This document shows, piece after piece, positions 1-24,012 of a stretch of 64,000 nucleotides of DNA (positions are counted from its first letter, which is position 1; each line of letters opens with the position of its first letter). Position numbers and translations under genes: made by a program. The DNA comes from Scylla paramamosain (Eukaryota > Arthropoda > Malacostraca > Decapoda > Portunidae): the NCBI RefSeq assembly GCF_035594125.1, contig NC_087151.1, forward strand, positions 23,729,831 through 23,793,830. The letters run 5' to 3'. A model generated the notes under the pieces. It worked only from the letters and a program-made list of their open reading frames with translations. It was not told the DNA's origin and ran no database searches.

Positions 1-978
1 TTGAGAATATCTCACATTATTAGATACCAAACCACCAAAATGCATGTATAGCACCTTCGATGGGGAAAGGAAACAACATTTTCAGAATCGTGTCTTTTGA
101 GTGTTTTTGAGCGTGTTAGGCACCAAGACGCTTAAAAAAAAAAAAAAAAAAAAAAACATGGCAATCAGCCTACATAAGAAAACAAAACAACGTAAGCAAA
201 AACGTGTTTTTTAAAGTGTTTTTGAGGTACTTACTAAAACGCTAAAACGCAGGGAAAACACCTTTTACGGAGAAACACAATAACTTCACCAATAACGTGA
301 ATTTTGAGTGTTTTTGAGCTTGTTACGTACAAAAACGCCATAATGCATGGAAAATACCCTATATGGAGAAAGGAAAGAACATTACGAGAAACGTGTATTA
401 TGAAAGTTTTGGAGCTCGTTAGGTATCAAAACGCTAATACTCACAAATAGCACTCTATATGGAGAAACAGGAAAACATCACCAAAAATCTGTATTTTGAG
501 TGTATTTCACATTATTACGTACAAAAATGTAATGTAATGGAATACAGTATAAGAATGTAATGGACGCAAAGCACCTTATATGGGTAAAGGGAACTATATA
601 TCTAAAATTGTCTATTTTCACCCTTTATAAGCGTGCTAGCCACAAAAACCAGGAAAAGCTTGGAAAGCACCTCATATCAGAAAACAAAACATAACTAAAA
701 AAAAGTCTCTTTTTTAGTGTTTTTGAGCTACTTATGTACAAAAACGCATGGAAAAAAAACACATTTTTGAAAAACACATTACCAAAAATGTGTATTTTGC
801 GTGTTTTTGAGCTTGTTACGTAGAAAAAAAATAACAAATTGCATGCAAGGAACTCTATATAGGGAAACGAAAAGACATTACGTGAAACATGTATTATGAG
901 AGTTTTTGATCTTAGGTTCTAAAATAATGAAACGCATGAATTGCACTTTATATGTGCAAACAGATCATTACCAAAAAA
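1..978 (+). repeat. Satellite array, class I (5-monomer higher-order repeat)
   Basis: Tandem diverged monomers of about 96 bp in + orientation, each with an AAAACGTGT-like block, GTGTTTTTGAGC, TTAGGTACC-like and TATATGGGGAAA-like landmarks. No coding frame. The block matches 46,251-47,216 almost base for base (58 of the first 60 bases agree) and matches 61,055-62,020 in reverse complement, so it is a third copy of the same ancestral segment. A short A-run occurs at 127-156. Confidence 0.9.
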
Positions 979-1570
979 AATAGAGTTAGTGTTCTTGCCG
1001 GTGTCAATGAACACTAACACATACGCTGATTACGTTCTCAAAAACTGCACATGGACTGACAGAGACGTGGAAAAAGGATTCATCCAAGGTGTTTTAGCGT
1101 GCTATATAGCACGCTTGTATATGGAAACACTAGAGACTGATCACTTTATGAGAATAATGAGTAGAGGCTCAACATGGCTTAGGTATGTTGATGATGTGCT
1201 AGTTATAGTCCCAAAGGGCACGAATATGAATATTAAGCATTGCTTAACAAAGTCCATAAGGATATCCAATTTACGGTGGAAGAGGAACAAGACAATAGAT
1301 TACCTTTCCAAGATACGGTAATCTGGAGGGAAGAAGAAGGAGTCAGTTTTTCTGTTTACAGAAAACCCACCAATAAGGACGATTTCATTCACTACCTTTC
1401 AGCCCACAGCATGAGGGTCAAATCTGGTGTGATTATTGGTTTTTACTTAAGAGCGTTCAGAATTTGCAGCAACAACTTCCTAGAGCAAGAAATATGATAT
1501 ATCATATCAACTTTCAAAAAGCTGGGTTATCCTGAAGGGCTCCTTGTTAGGCTTACGAAAAAGGCAAAGA
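979..1570 (+). pseudogene. Penelope-like reverse transcriptase fragment (frameshifted)
   Basis: Two overlapping frames cover the region: up to 1,321 in one and from about 1,240 to 1,497 in another, so there is a frameshift near 1,245. The first frame holds the catalytic YVDD box at 1,184-1,195 in the context RYVDDVLVIVPKG. The second holds FTVEEEQ, VYRKPTNKDDFIHYLS and the following KSGV segment, which are typical C-terminal RT blocks of Penelope-like elements. A stop follows at about 1,495, and related sequence continues to about 1,570. The N-terminal palm and fingers are absent, so the copy is 5'-truncated. It cannot make a working enzyme. The YVDD box plus the VYRKPT-type block favour Penelope over LINE or LTR reverse transcriptases. 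Confidence 0.7.
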
Positions 1571-1715
1571 AAATAACAACTGAAAACAAAGAGAATAAAG
1601 ATCCCTGTACAACCAGCGAAAGAGAGAGGTATATATGTGTACCAAATTCGGACAAGGCTTCCATAATTAATAAATATTTGTCTAAAACAGGATTAAAAAT
1701 AGTAACATTAGCGTA

Positions 1716-1970
1716 GTGTACAGCATACCATGTAAAGGTTGTACAAAGCAATACATATGTAGGAGAAACAGGCAGGGGACTTAAAACAAGAATAACAGAG
1801 CATAGGAGAGATGTTTTAAAACACAACACATCAAACTCCCTTGTATTGCACATAGAAAAATGTAAACACCTACCAAAATGGGAAGAGGCTAAAGAAATTA
1901 AAGTTGGATTGAAGAAAAAGAATGAGAAAAGCTATAGAGGCAGCCCTCATAACAACTTGGGAAGTCATTA
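1716..1970 (+). pseudogene. GIY-YIG endonuclease domain of the Penelope-like element (frameshifted)
   Basis: From 1,716 the frame reads VYSIPCKGCTKQYI, then after a one-base-type shift VGETGRGLKTRITEHRRDV, followed by a Cys/His-rich stretch (HIEKCKH) and EAKEI. This matches the GIY-YIG endonuclease of Penelope-like elements: the hydrophobic-Y-x-I-x-C segment, the YVGETGR block and the arginine/histidine helix. It lies downstream of the RT fragment, as the family requires. The shift between the two halves of the core motif means the domain is not translatable as one piece. In the family its role would be target nicking during retrotransposition. Confidence 0.7.
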
Positions 1971-2199
1971 ACTACAGAGAAGGTTTAATCAGGTGGGCGG
2001 GTAATTCCGCCCGATTGGCCCTCAGGTCAGGTACAAGGAAAGTCTCCAGTAAAGGCTCGTCACGTAGGCGGACAATGCCACCTGACTAGGAAAATAAAAT
2101 TACGAGTAGGTGAGGTACACCCCAGGATGGCAATACTCTGTACAAATATCAAATCAGAAAATTTTGTATGTTGTTATAAATAGTGTGTTTTCACTCATG

Positions 2200-2247
2200 T
2201 AAATCAGTCTCTCTGAGGATGGCTATTCAGCCGAAACGTTAGAGATT
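2200..2247 (+). ncRNA. Candidate minimal hammerhead ribozyme in the Penelope-like 3' region
   Basis: CTGAGGA (2,213-2,219) fits the hammerhead core CUGANGA. It is followed by a GGC/GCC stem (2,221-2,223 with 2,230-2,232) and GAAACGTT (2,233-2,240), which supplies GAAA and a permissible GUU cleavage triplet. Outer bases CTCT (2,211-2,214) and AGAG (2,241-2,244) can pair, with partly complementary extensions. Penelope-like elements are known to carry hammerheads with very short stem III. One extra base after the core and short helices weaken the call, and some of the pairing shown overlaps the core. Confidence 0.35.
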
Positions 2248-2325
2248 AAAAGAATCCTAACTCCTCCCTGGGTTTTTATCCCTCTTCCTAAACCCAACTA
2301 CTTGTCAACATGAACAATTCACAAA

Positions 2326-5008
<2,683 letters not shown>

Positions 5009-5828
5009 GGCATTGAAAGCTTCCCGTATGGGGAAACAAAAGAACTTTACCAGAAACGTGTCTTTTGAGTGTTTTGGAGCATGTTAGACACCAAAATGCT
5101 AAAAAAAAAACATGGAAATCTCCTTACATACAAGTTCAAAAGAATAAATACATGTTTTTTTTTCTTTTATTATTCTTTTTCAACGTCTTATGTACCAAAA
5201 CGCTGAAACACATGCAAAACACCCTTTATAACTAAACAAAGTAACTTTTCCAAAAAAACATATATTCTGAATGTTTTTGGGCTTGTTATATTATAAAATG
5301 TCAAAATGCATGGAAAATACACTATGGGGAAACGAAAAGATTTTACAAGAAAGGTGTCTTATGCTTGTTTTTGAGCTTCTTAGGTATCAAACGGGAAAAT
5401 GCATTAATATCATTCGATATGGAGAAAGACAACAACTTCACCAAAAACGTGAATTTTCAGTGGTTTTAACATTGTTTGGTACCAAAACGCCAAGATGGTA
5501 CAAAGCTTCTCCATGTATGGAGAAACAAAACGACAGTGGAAGAAATGTTTTTTTTTTTTTTTAGTATTTTCTGCATCTTAGTCACCAAAATTCTAAAAAG
5601 CATGGAAAGCATCCTATATTGGGAAAAGAAACGAGACTTCCAGAAACGTCTCTTTTGAGTGTTTATGACCGGGCTAGGCATTAAAACGTTAAACATGGAA
5701 AAGCACTTTATATGGGAAAAGAAAACAACATTACCAAACCATTTTTTTTTTAGCTTCTTACATACCAAAAAAACCTAAATTACATCGAAAAGATCCCTTA
5801 CTGAGAAACATAATAACTACCAAAGAAC
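5009..5828 (+). repeat. Satellite array, class I
   Basis: Forward monomers between two LINE pieces, homologous to 14,397-15,147 and 50,306-51,096. No gene is seen. Confidence 0.88.
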
Positions 5829-6690
5829 GCTTGACTTCTGATCTTCCTAAAATTTCTGATTGGGGCAGAGCAAACTTGATATTGTTCAATGCCTCAAAAA
5901 CTCAATTCCTCCATCTATTAACTCGACACAACCTTCCAGACAACTATCCCCTCTTCTTCAATGACACTCAACTGTCCCCCTCTTCTACACTGAACATACT
6001 CGGTCTGTCCTTTACTTATAATCTGAACTGGAAAATTCACATGTCATCTCTAGCTAAAACAGCTTTTATGAAGTTAGGTGTTCTCAGACGTACCCGCCAG
6101 TTTATCTCACCCCCCCCCCCCCAGCTGCTAACTCGGTACAAGGGCCTTATCCGTCCTTGTATGGAGTTTGCTTCACATGTCTAGGGGGTTCCACTCATAC
6201 TGCTCTTCTAGACAGGGTGGAATCAAAAGCTTTTCGTCTCATCAACTCCTCTCCTCTAACTGACTGTCTTCAGCTTTTCTCTCACCGCCGCAATGTTGCA
6301 TATCTAGCTGTCTTCTACCGCTATTTTCATGCTAACTGCTCTTCTGATCTTACTAACTGCATGCCTCCCCTCCTTCCAAGGCCTTGCTGCACAAGACTTT
6401 CTTCTTTCTCCCACCCCTATTCTGTCCACCTCTTTAACGCAAGAGTTAACCAGTATTCTCAATCATTCATCCCTTTCTCTGGTAAACTCTGGAACTCCCT
6501 GCCTGCTTCGGCATTTCTACCTTCCTATGACTTGAATTCCTTCAAGAGGGAGGTTTCAAGATACTTATTCACCAATTTTTGACCACTGCTTTGACCCTTT
6601 TATGGGACTGGCATTTCAGTGGCCATATTTTTTTATTGGATTTTTGTTGCCCTTGGCCAGTGTTCTTCTTGCATAAAAAAAAAAAAAAAG
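5829..6690 (+). mobile_element. Jockey/CR1-type LINE, 5'-truncated, poly(A)-tailed
   Basis: Begins abruptly inside the RT C-terminal coding region after satellite ACCAAAGAAC and ends with TTGGCCAGTGTTCTTCTTGC plus about 15 A, after which the satellite resumes at the next bases of the same monomer block. This is the signature of a 5'-truncated target-primed insertion. The same insertion is found at 15,148, 51,097 and (inverted) 57,116. Confidence 0.9.
5831..6582 (+). pseudogene. LINE reverse-transcriptase C-terminal region (frameshifted)
   Basis: Frame 5,831-6,184 reads the segment after the catalytic box ([39 protein letters not shown]). Frame 6,157-6,582 carries the C-terminal part from STHTALLDRVESKAFRLINS to SRYLFTNF and a stop. 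The break coincides with a run of about 13 C at 6,110-6,122, which is shorter (about 7) in the homologous copy at 15,430. No catalytic residues are present, so this is a dead fragment. Confidence 0.85.
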
Positions 6691-11158
<4,468 letters not shown>

Positions 11159-12630
11159 TCTCACCACCTTTCTCACCAGACGCAAGGTAGGCAATGCCTG
11201 TCAGTGTCCGGCCTCTACGAATCTTCTCCAAAGGTCTCTATCCATGAAATCCTCATCTTTGGTTATTTCTTGTAGATTTCTTCCTCTTCGTTCAGTAGCT
11301 TCTTCAACTCCCTGCATCCATCGCTTCCTAGGTCGTCCCACCGGCCTCCTGCCTAGAGGAACCCATTCCAGAAACTTCCTTGCGTATCTTGTATCTTCCA
11401 TTCTTTGGACATGTCCATACCATCTCAATTTGTTCTTTTCAATTATCTTCAGTATAGATGTTATCCCTAATCTCTCTCTGGTTTCTTCATTTCTAATTCT
11501 ATCAAGTCTGGTCACACCTCGGATCATTCTCAGAACTCTCATTTCTGCTGCTTGTATTTGTGAAGATGTTCTTGTTGTCAGTGTCCAAGTTTCTGACCCA
11601 TATAGAAGTACTGGTCTTAGTATTGTTGTAAATATTATGGTTTTAGCTTTTGTTGGAATATTCTTATCTTTAAGTATGGGATACAATGCACTGACATTTG
11701 CATTGTACTTCTGTATTCTATTTAAAATTTCTATATTCTGTCTGTTTTCCTCGTCGAAAAGTACTCCCAGATAACAAAATTTGTCGGTCTGCTTCAGTTT
11801 AACGTTTTCTATGTAAATATTACATTCCTCCTTTATTCTGCCAACTTTCATTATCTCTGTTTTTTTGTTTGTTCATTCTCATTCCTTCCTTATTTAAGAC
11901 ATCATTCCATCTTGTCATGGCCTCTTGAAGATCTTGTTGGCTTCCTGTCACGACAGCGACATCGTCTGCATAGGCCAGCGTGATCTCTTTATCCTCCCTT
12001 ACACACACTTCCTTCAGGCATCTGTCCATGTATATAATGAATAGCAAAGGAGAGAGCACTCCCCCTTGTCTCACTCCTGTCTTAATGCTAAACCATTCAC
12101 TCTCCAGCTCTCTGTTCTTGACTCTGCTCTCCGTGTTCTTATATATACTCTTAATTACTCGTATCAGTTTAGAGTTTATGCCATAGTCTTGATGTTGTAA
12201 GACTCTCCACAAGCAATCTCTTCTAATTCTATCAAAGGCTTTTTCCAGATCTATAAAAGCCACATATTTATCAATGCTCCACTCCCAACTCTTCTCCGTT
12301 ATCATCTTTAAAGTGAACACTAGATCTGTCGTACTCCTATTGGGCCTGAAATCATACTGCCATATTCCTAGTTTCTCCTCGACACAGGTTCTTAATCTTT
12401 TCTCAACTATTCTTTCGTACAATTTTCCAACATGAGATAACAGGGATATGCCTCTATAATTTGCACAATCTGTTTTACTGCCTTTCTTATATATTGGACA
12501 TACTATTGCTATGTGCCAGTCATGGGGCACTTTCTCCTCTTTCCACGCATTACTGAAAATGTACCTCATCCACTCTACACATTCTTCCCCAGCAGCTTTA
12601 AATAGCTCTATAGGGAGCTCGTCGTCCCCC
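11159..12630 (-). mobile_element. RTE-like LINE, truncated copy 1
   Basis: Minus-strand non-LTR retroelement with a very short 3' tail after the stop codon, ending at the satellite GTACAGAAACGCC block. Its upstream end is cut at 12,630, at exactly the position homologous to 22,030 in copy 2. The cut is the duplication junction and not an ordinary 5' truncation. Confidence 0.85.
11201..12630 (-). pseudogene. RTE-like reverse transcriptase and C-terminal region (one frameshift)
   Basis: Minus-strand frame 12,569-11,820 carries RT blocks in order: CPIYKKGSKTDCANYRGISL, FIDLEKAFDRI, KTGVRQGGVLSPLLF and the catalytic YADD at 11,972-11,961. Frame 11,851-11,201 carries the C-terminal part: LLYGSETWTL, LRWYGHVQRM and GRPRKRWM, typical of RTE-like LINE products. 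The frames are joined at a T-run near 11,858 that is one T longer than in copy 2. The endonuclease is missing through truncation. RTE clade assignment rests on these motifs and on the endonuclease in copy 2. Confidence 0.8.
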
Positions 12631-12650
12631 TGGGCTTTGCCCCGGGGGAC
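12624..12650. repeat. Hairpin at the tandem-duplication junction
   Basis: A 12-nt arm at 12,624-12,635 and a 12-nt arm at 12,639-12,650 pair at 11 of 12 positions around a TTT loop. GC-rich in an AT-rich setting. The left half belongs to the RTE-like element (GTCGTCCCCC is also at 22,015-22,024). The right half is not found in copy 2 and leads directly into satellite matching 2,592. Confidence 0.85.
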
Positions 12651-14397
<1,747 letters not shown>

Positions 14398-15147
14398 TTT
14401 TGGAGCATGTTAGACACCAAAATGCAAAAAAAAACATGGAAATCTCCTTACATACAAGTTCAAAAGAATAAATACATGTTTTTTTTCTTTTATTATTCTT
14501 TTTTTCAACGTTTTATTTACCAAAACGCTGAAAACACATGCAAAACACCCTTTATAACTAAACAAAGTAACTTTTCCAAAAAAACATATATTCTGAGTGT
14601 TTTTGGGCTTGTTATATTATAAAATGTCAAAATGCATGGAAAATACACTATGGAGAAACGAAAAGATTTTACAAGAAAGATGTCTTATGCTCGTTTTTGA
14701 GCTTCTTAGGTATCAAACGGGAAAATGCATTAATATCACTCGATATGGAGAAAGACAACAACTTTACCAAAAACGTGAATTTTCAGTGGTTTTAACATTG
14801 TTTGGTACCAAAACGCTAAGATGGTACAAAGCTTCTCCATGTATGGAGAAACAAAACGACAGTGGAAGAAATGTTTTTTTTTTTTTACTATTTTTTGCAT
14901 CTTAGTCACCAAAATTCTAAGAAGCATGGAAAGCATCCTATATTGGGAAAAGAAACGAGAATTCCAGAAACGTCTCTTTTGAGTGTTTATGACCGGGCTA
15001 GGCATTAAAACGTTAAACATGGAAAAGCACTTTATATGGGAAAAGAAAACAACATTACCATACCTTTTTTTGTTTTGCTTCTTACATACCAAAAAAAGCT
15101 AAATTACATCGAAAAGATCCCTTACTGAGAAACATAATAACTACCAA
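14398..15147 (+). repeat. Satellite array, class I
   Basis: Forward monomers homologous to 5,064-5,828. No gene. Confidence 0.88.
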
Positions 15148-16003
15148 AGAACGCTTGACTTCTGATCTTCCTAAAATTTCTGATTGGGGCAGCGAACTTG
15201 ATATTGTTCAATGCCTCAAAAACTCAATTCCTCCATCTATCAACTCGACACAACCTTCCAGACAACTATCCCCTCTTCTTCAATGACACTCAACTGTCCC
15301 CCTCTTCTACACTGAACATACTCGGTCTGTCCTTTACTTATAATCTGAACTGGAAAATTCACATCTCATCTCTAGCTAAAACACCTTCTATGATGTTAGG
15401 TGTTCTGAGACGTACCCGCCAGTTTTTCTCACCCCCCCAGCTGCTAACTCGGTACAAGGGCCTTATCCGTCCTTGTATGGAGTTTGCTTCACATGTCTGG
15501 GGGGTTCCACTCATACTGCTCTTCTAGACAGGGTGGAATCAAAAGCTTTTCGTCTCATCAACTCCTCTCCTCTAACTGACTGTCTTCAGTTTCTCTCTCA
15601 CCGCCGCAATGTTGCATATCTAGCTGTCTTCTACCACTATTTTCATGCTAACTGCTCTTCTGATCTTACTAACTGCATGCCTCCCCTCCTTCCGCGGCCT
15701 TGCTGCACAAGACTTTCTTCTTTCTCCCACCCCTATTCTGTCCACCTCTTTAACGCAAGAGTTAACCAGTATTCTCAATCATTCATCCCTTTCTCTGGTA
15801 AACTCTGGAACTCCCTGCCTGCTTCGGTATTTACACTTTCCTATGACTCTAATTCCTTCAAGAGGGAGGTTTCAAGACACTTATTCACCAATTTTTGACC
15901 ACTGCTTTGACCCTTTTATGGGACTGGCATTTCAGTGGCCATATTTTTTTATTGGATTTTTGTTCCCCTTGGCCAGTGTTCTTCTTGCATAAAAAAAAAA
16001 AAA
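15148..16003 (+). mobile_element. Jockey/CR1-type LINE, 5'-truncated (duplicate of 5,829-6,690)
   Basis: Same 5' junction within the RT C-terminal region, same poly(A) and same flanking monomer as 5,829-6,690, so it is a duplication product and not a new insertion. The reading frame is broken near 15,190 by a small deletion in the GGGGCAGAGCAAAC region. The remaining frames are 15,198-15,527 and 15,473-15,898, the latter ending at the native C-terminus. Confidence 0.9.
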
Positions 16004-20561
<4,558 letters not shown>

Positions 20562-20603
20562 TCTCACCACCTTTCTCACCAGACGCAAGGTAGGCAATGC
20601 CTG

Positions 20604-22613
20604 TCAGTGTCCGGCCTCTACAAATCTTTTCCAAAGGTCTCTATCCATGAAATCCTCATCTCTGGTTATTTCTTGTAGATTTCTTCCTCTTCGTTCAGTA
20701 GCTTCTTCAACTCCCTGCATCCATCGCTTCCTAGGTCGTCCCACCGGCCTCCTGCCTAGAGGAACCCATTCCAGAAACTTCCTTGCGTATCTTGTATCTT
20801 CCATTCTTTGGACATGTCCATACCATCTCAATTTGTTCTTTTCAATTATCTTCAGTATAGATGTTATCCGTAATCTCTCTCTGGTTTCTTCATTTCTAAT
20901 TCTATCAAGTCTGGTCACACCTCGGATCATTCTCAGAACTCTCATTTCTGCTGCTTGTATTTGTGATGATGTTCTTGTTGTCAGTGTCCAAGTTTCTGAC
21001 CCATATAGAAGTACTGGTCTTAGCATTGTTGTAAATATTATGGTTCTAGCTTTTGTTGGAATATTCTTATCTTTAAGTATGGGATACAATGCACTGACAT
21101 TTGCATTGTACTTCTGTATTCTATTTAAAATTTCTATATTCTGTCTGTTTTCCTCGTCGAAAAGTACTCCCAGATAACAAAATTTGTCGGTCTGCTTCAG
21201 TTTAACGTTATCTATGTAAATATTACATTCCTCCTTTATTCTGCCAACTTTCATTATTTCTGTTTTTTGTTTGTTCATTCTCATTCCTTCCCTATTTAAG
21301 ACATCATTCCATCTTGTCATGGCCTCTTGAAGATCTTGTTGGCTTCCTGTCACGACAGCGACATCGTCTGCATAGGCCAGCGTGATCTCTTTATCCTCCC
21401 TTACACACACTTCCTTCAGGCATCTGTCCATGTATATAATGAATAGCAAAGGAGAGAGCACTCCCCCTTGTCTCACTCCTGTCTTAATGCTAAACCATTC
21501 ACTCTCCAGCTCTCTGTTCTTGACTCTGCTCTCCGTGTTCTTATATATACTCTTAATTACTCGTATCAGTTTAGAGTTTATGCCGTAGTCTTGATGTTGT
21601 AAGACTCTCCACAAGCAATCTCTTCTAATTCTATCAAAGGCTTTTTCCAGATCTATAAAAGCCACATATTTATCAATGCTCCACTCCCAACTCTTCTCCA
21701 TTATCATCTTTAAAGTGAACACTAGATCTGTCGTGCTCCTATTGGGCCTGAAACCATACTGCCTAGTTTCTCCTCGACACAGGTTCTTAATCTTTTCTCA
21801 ACTATTCTTTCATACAATTTTCCAACATGAGATAACAGGGATATATCTCTATAATTTGCACAATCTGTTTTACTGCCTTTCTTATATATTGGACATACTA
21901 TTGCTTTGTGCCAGTCATGGGGCACTTTTTCCTCTTTCCACGCATTACTGAAAATGTACCTCATCCACTCTACACATTCTTCCCCAGCAGCTTTAAATAG
22001 CTCTATAGGGAGCTCGTCGTCCCCCGGTACTTTGCCGCTTCTCATCTTCTTTAGTTCATCCTTCACTTCCTCTGTACTGATCTCATTTGGGTTCTCTCCT
22101 TGTTCTTCCTGTATATCTAGATTCCGCTCTTCATCCACTTCCACATCCTCCACATTTAGAAGTTCTTGGAAGTATTCTCTCCATCTTTCTTCAATCTCCT
22201 GTGGTTTTGTTAGTAATTCTCCTGTTTTGTTCATTATTGCATATGTTGATTCTTTATTTCCTTTCCTATAGTTCTTAGCCATGCTATACAATAATTTTCT
22301 TGTTCCTTCTACGTCTCTCTCTAGATCTTGACCAATCTTGATCCACATGTCCTCCTTGGCTGCTCTTTTGGTTGCTTCTGCACTGTTTCGTTTATCTACG
22401 TAATCTTCTCTATCTTCAATGTTTCTTGTTTTCATCCATTTTCTGAAAGATCTTGTTTTTTCTTTGACTGCTTCCTTAACATCATAAGTCCACCATGCAG
22501 TACTTTTCTTTTTGGTTCCATATTTGATTTTAATACCAACTGTCTCCTCAGCTGCCCCATACACAGTGTTCTTGAATTTATTCCATTGTTCTTCTATGTT
22601 CTTCCAATTCCAG
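20604..22613 (-). pseudogene. RTE-like reverse transcriptase and C-terminal region
   Basis: Frame 22,564-21,722 holds the linker and first RT blocks (STEEVKDELKKMRSGKVPGD, CPIYKKGSKTDCANYR). Frame 21,722-20,604 (372 residues) holds FIDLEKAFDRI, KTGVRQGGVLSPLLF, the catalytic YADD at 21,374-21,363, then LLYGSETWTL, LRWYGHVQRM and GRPRKRWM before the stop. A 7-base deletion near 21,763 relative to copy 1 separates the two frames. The role in the family is target-primed reverse transcription of the element RNA. Confidence 0.82.
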
Positions 22614-23560
22614 TTCGGTTGGTTTTCGTAATGTTACCAGTTGCCGTAGTGCTTGCTTCTTCTCTTCGTCCTTGAGGTTTTCCAGTTTGAATCTCTTTTG
22701 CTTTTTCTTGACTTTTTCCTTTGGTTTTACAATTTTTAATTTAGCCACCACCAACCTGTGGTCAGAGTCTAAGGACACAGATGGTATAGTCCTAACATCT
22801 TTAAATAAGTTTTTCTTGTTGGTGAGAAACAGGTCAATCATTGACCTCTCAGTATATCCTTGTTGTGCTTCATTCCACCGATACCATGTCCATTTATGGC
22901 TCTCCTGATGTTTATAATAAGTATTCATAATGGACATGTTATTCATCACACAATAATCTATTATTCTTTCTCCCTCCTGGTTCCTTTCGCCAATGCTAAA
23001 CTCTCCGATGACGTGCTCTACTCCATCTCTATTCTGTCCGATATGTCCATTCATGTCTCCCATGACAATGACATTCTCGTGATGTCTTATTGTTTCTGTC
23101 ATTTCCTGTAGAGTTTCATAAAACTGCTCTTTCTCCCTCAGACTTCTGCCCTGTTGTGGAGCATATGTTTGGATAATGCTAATTTTTGTCTGATCTATAG
23201 TTAACGTTATACCCATCACTCTCTCATTTCTGCAGTCCATACTGTCCATCCTTTCTGCCATCAGTGGTGACATCATTATAGCAACCCCATGTCTTCCATC
23301 CTCATTACCACTATACATGATCTTATAATTTTCATGTAATGTTTTTTCTCCTTTCCCTTTGATTCTAGTTTCACATAATCCAACGATTTCCAGCTTTCTT
23401 TCCTTCATCATCTCTATTATTTCCTCTTCTTTATCCATGAATGTTGCCAAGTTTATCGTTGCAATCTTTATTGTCTTTTGTTTCCTATTTTCATGTCCAG
23501 TTCCATTCCGGTTCGTTACCCTTTGGTCAGTCCGATTCCGAGGCACGTTCTGCGTTTCTT
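22614..23560 (-). pseudogene. RTE-like apurinic-type endonuclease domain, N-terminus missing
   Basis: The minus-strand frame carries IKIATINLATF, GLCETRIKG, QTYAPQQG, GDMNGHIG and SLDSDHRLV, the ordered motifs of LINE APE-type endonucleases, including the metal- and phosphate-binding residues (E of CETR, D and N of GDMN, D and H of SDH). The frame leaves phase near 22,620 with the downstream linker. Close in character to RTE/BovB and so-called craniofacial development protein 2-like sequences. The start is lost in the gap. Confidence 0.8.
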
Positions 23561-23590
23561 GAGCAAAAACTGTAACACCAGTGGCTTGCT

Positions 23591-23690
23591 NNNNNNNNNN
23601 NNNNNNNNNNNNNNNNNNNNNNNNNNNNNNNNNNNNNNNNNNNNNNNNNNNNNNNNNNNNNNNNNNNNNNNNNNNNNNNNNNNNNNNNNN
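23591..23690. other. Assembly gap (100 N)
   Basis: Exactly 100 N. The left flank is RTE-like endonuclease and the right flank is class II satellite, so both an element end and a satellite class change are hidden here. A round number usually marks a gap of unknown size. Confidence 0.99.
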
Positions 23691-24012
23691 AACATTATCA
23701 AAAACGTGTGTTTTGAGTATTTCTGAGTTCATTCTATACTAAAATTGCTATACAAATGCAATGATGGGAAACGAAAAGATATTACCACAAACCTGTCTTA
23801 TGAGTGATTTTAAGGTTCTTAGATGCTAAAACGTTGAAACAAATTAATAGATATTACACAATATTAAGAAATAGAACATAGTCATCAAAAACGTTTATTA
23901 TGAGTGTGATTCACCATTTATGGTACCAGAATGATAAAAATGGATACAAACAACCCTTTCTAGAGAAACAGAACAACATTTCCAAAAACCTGTGTTTTAA
24001 TCCAAATCTTGA
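23691..24012 (+). repeat. Satellite array, class II
   Basis: Forward monomers with class II features (TGTGATTCACCAT, GGTACCAGAATG, CCCTTTCTAGAGAAAC). No gene. Confidence 0.85.

Larger units (their letters stand above)
979..2325 (+). mobile_element. Penelope-like retroelement, 5'-truncated and degenerate
   Basis: The satellite is interrupted at about 979 by unique sequence that encodes, in order, a reverse-transcriptase C-terminal part and a GIY-YIG endonuclease, followed by a 3' non-coding tail. RT then GIY-YIG is the domain order of Penelope-like elements. The satellite resumes near 2,325. Comparison with the uninterrupted copy at 47,217-47,705 shows that about 490 bp of satellite is missing at the insertion site. 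The exact borders are uncertain by some 10 bp. The 3' tail carries a hammerhead-like motif. Confidence 0.75.
20562..23590 (-). mobile_element. RTE-like LINE, copy 2, cut by assembly gap
   Basis: Minus-strand element reading endonuclease, then reverse transcriptase, then a C-terminal domain. The N-terminal end lies in the N gap at 23,591. Longer than copy 1 by about 1.5 kb because the duplication breakpoint removed the endonuclease there. Three frames, so not functional as assembled. Confidence 0.88.

Noticed and set aside
1527..1853. 108-residue minus-strand frame
   Set aside because: Antisense of the Penelope-like GIY-YIG region, which reads sensibly on the plus strand.
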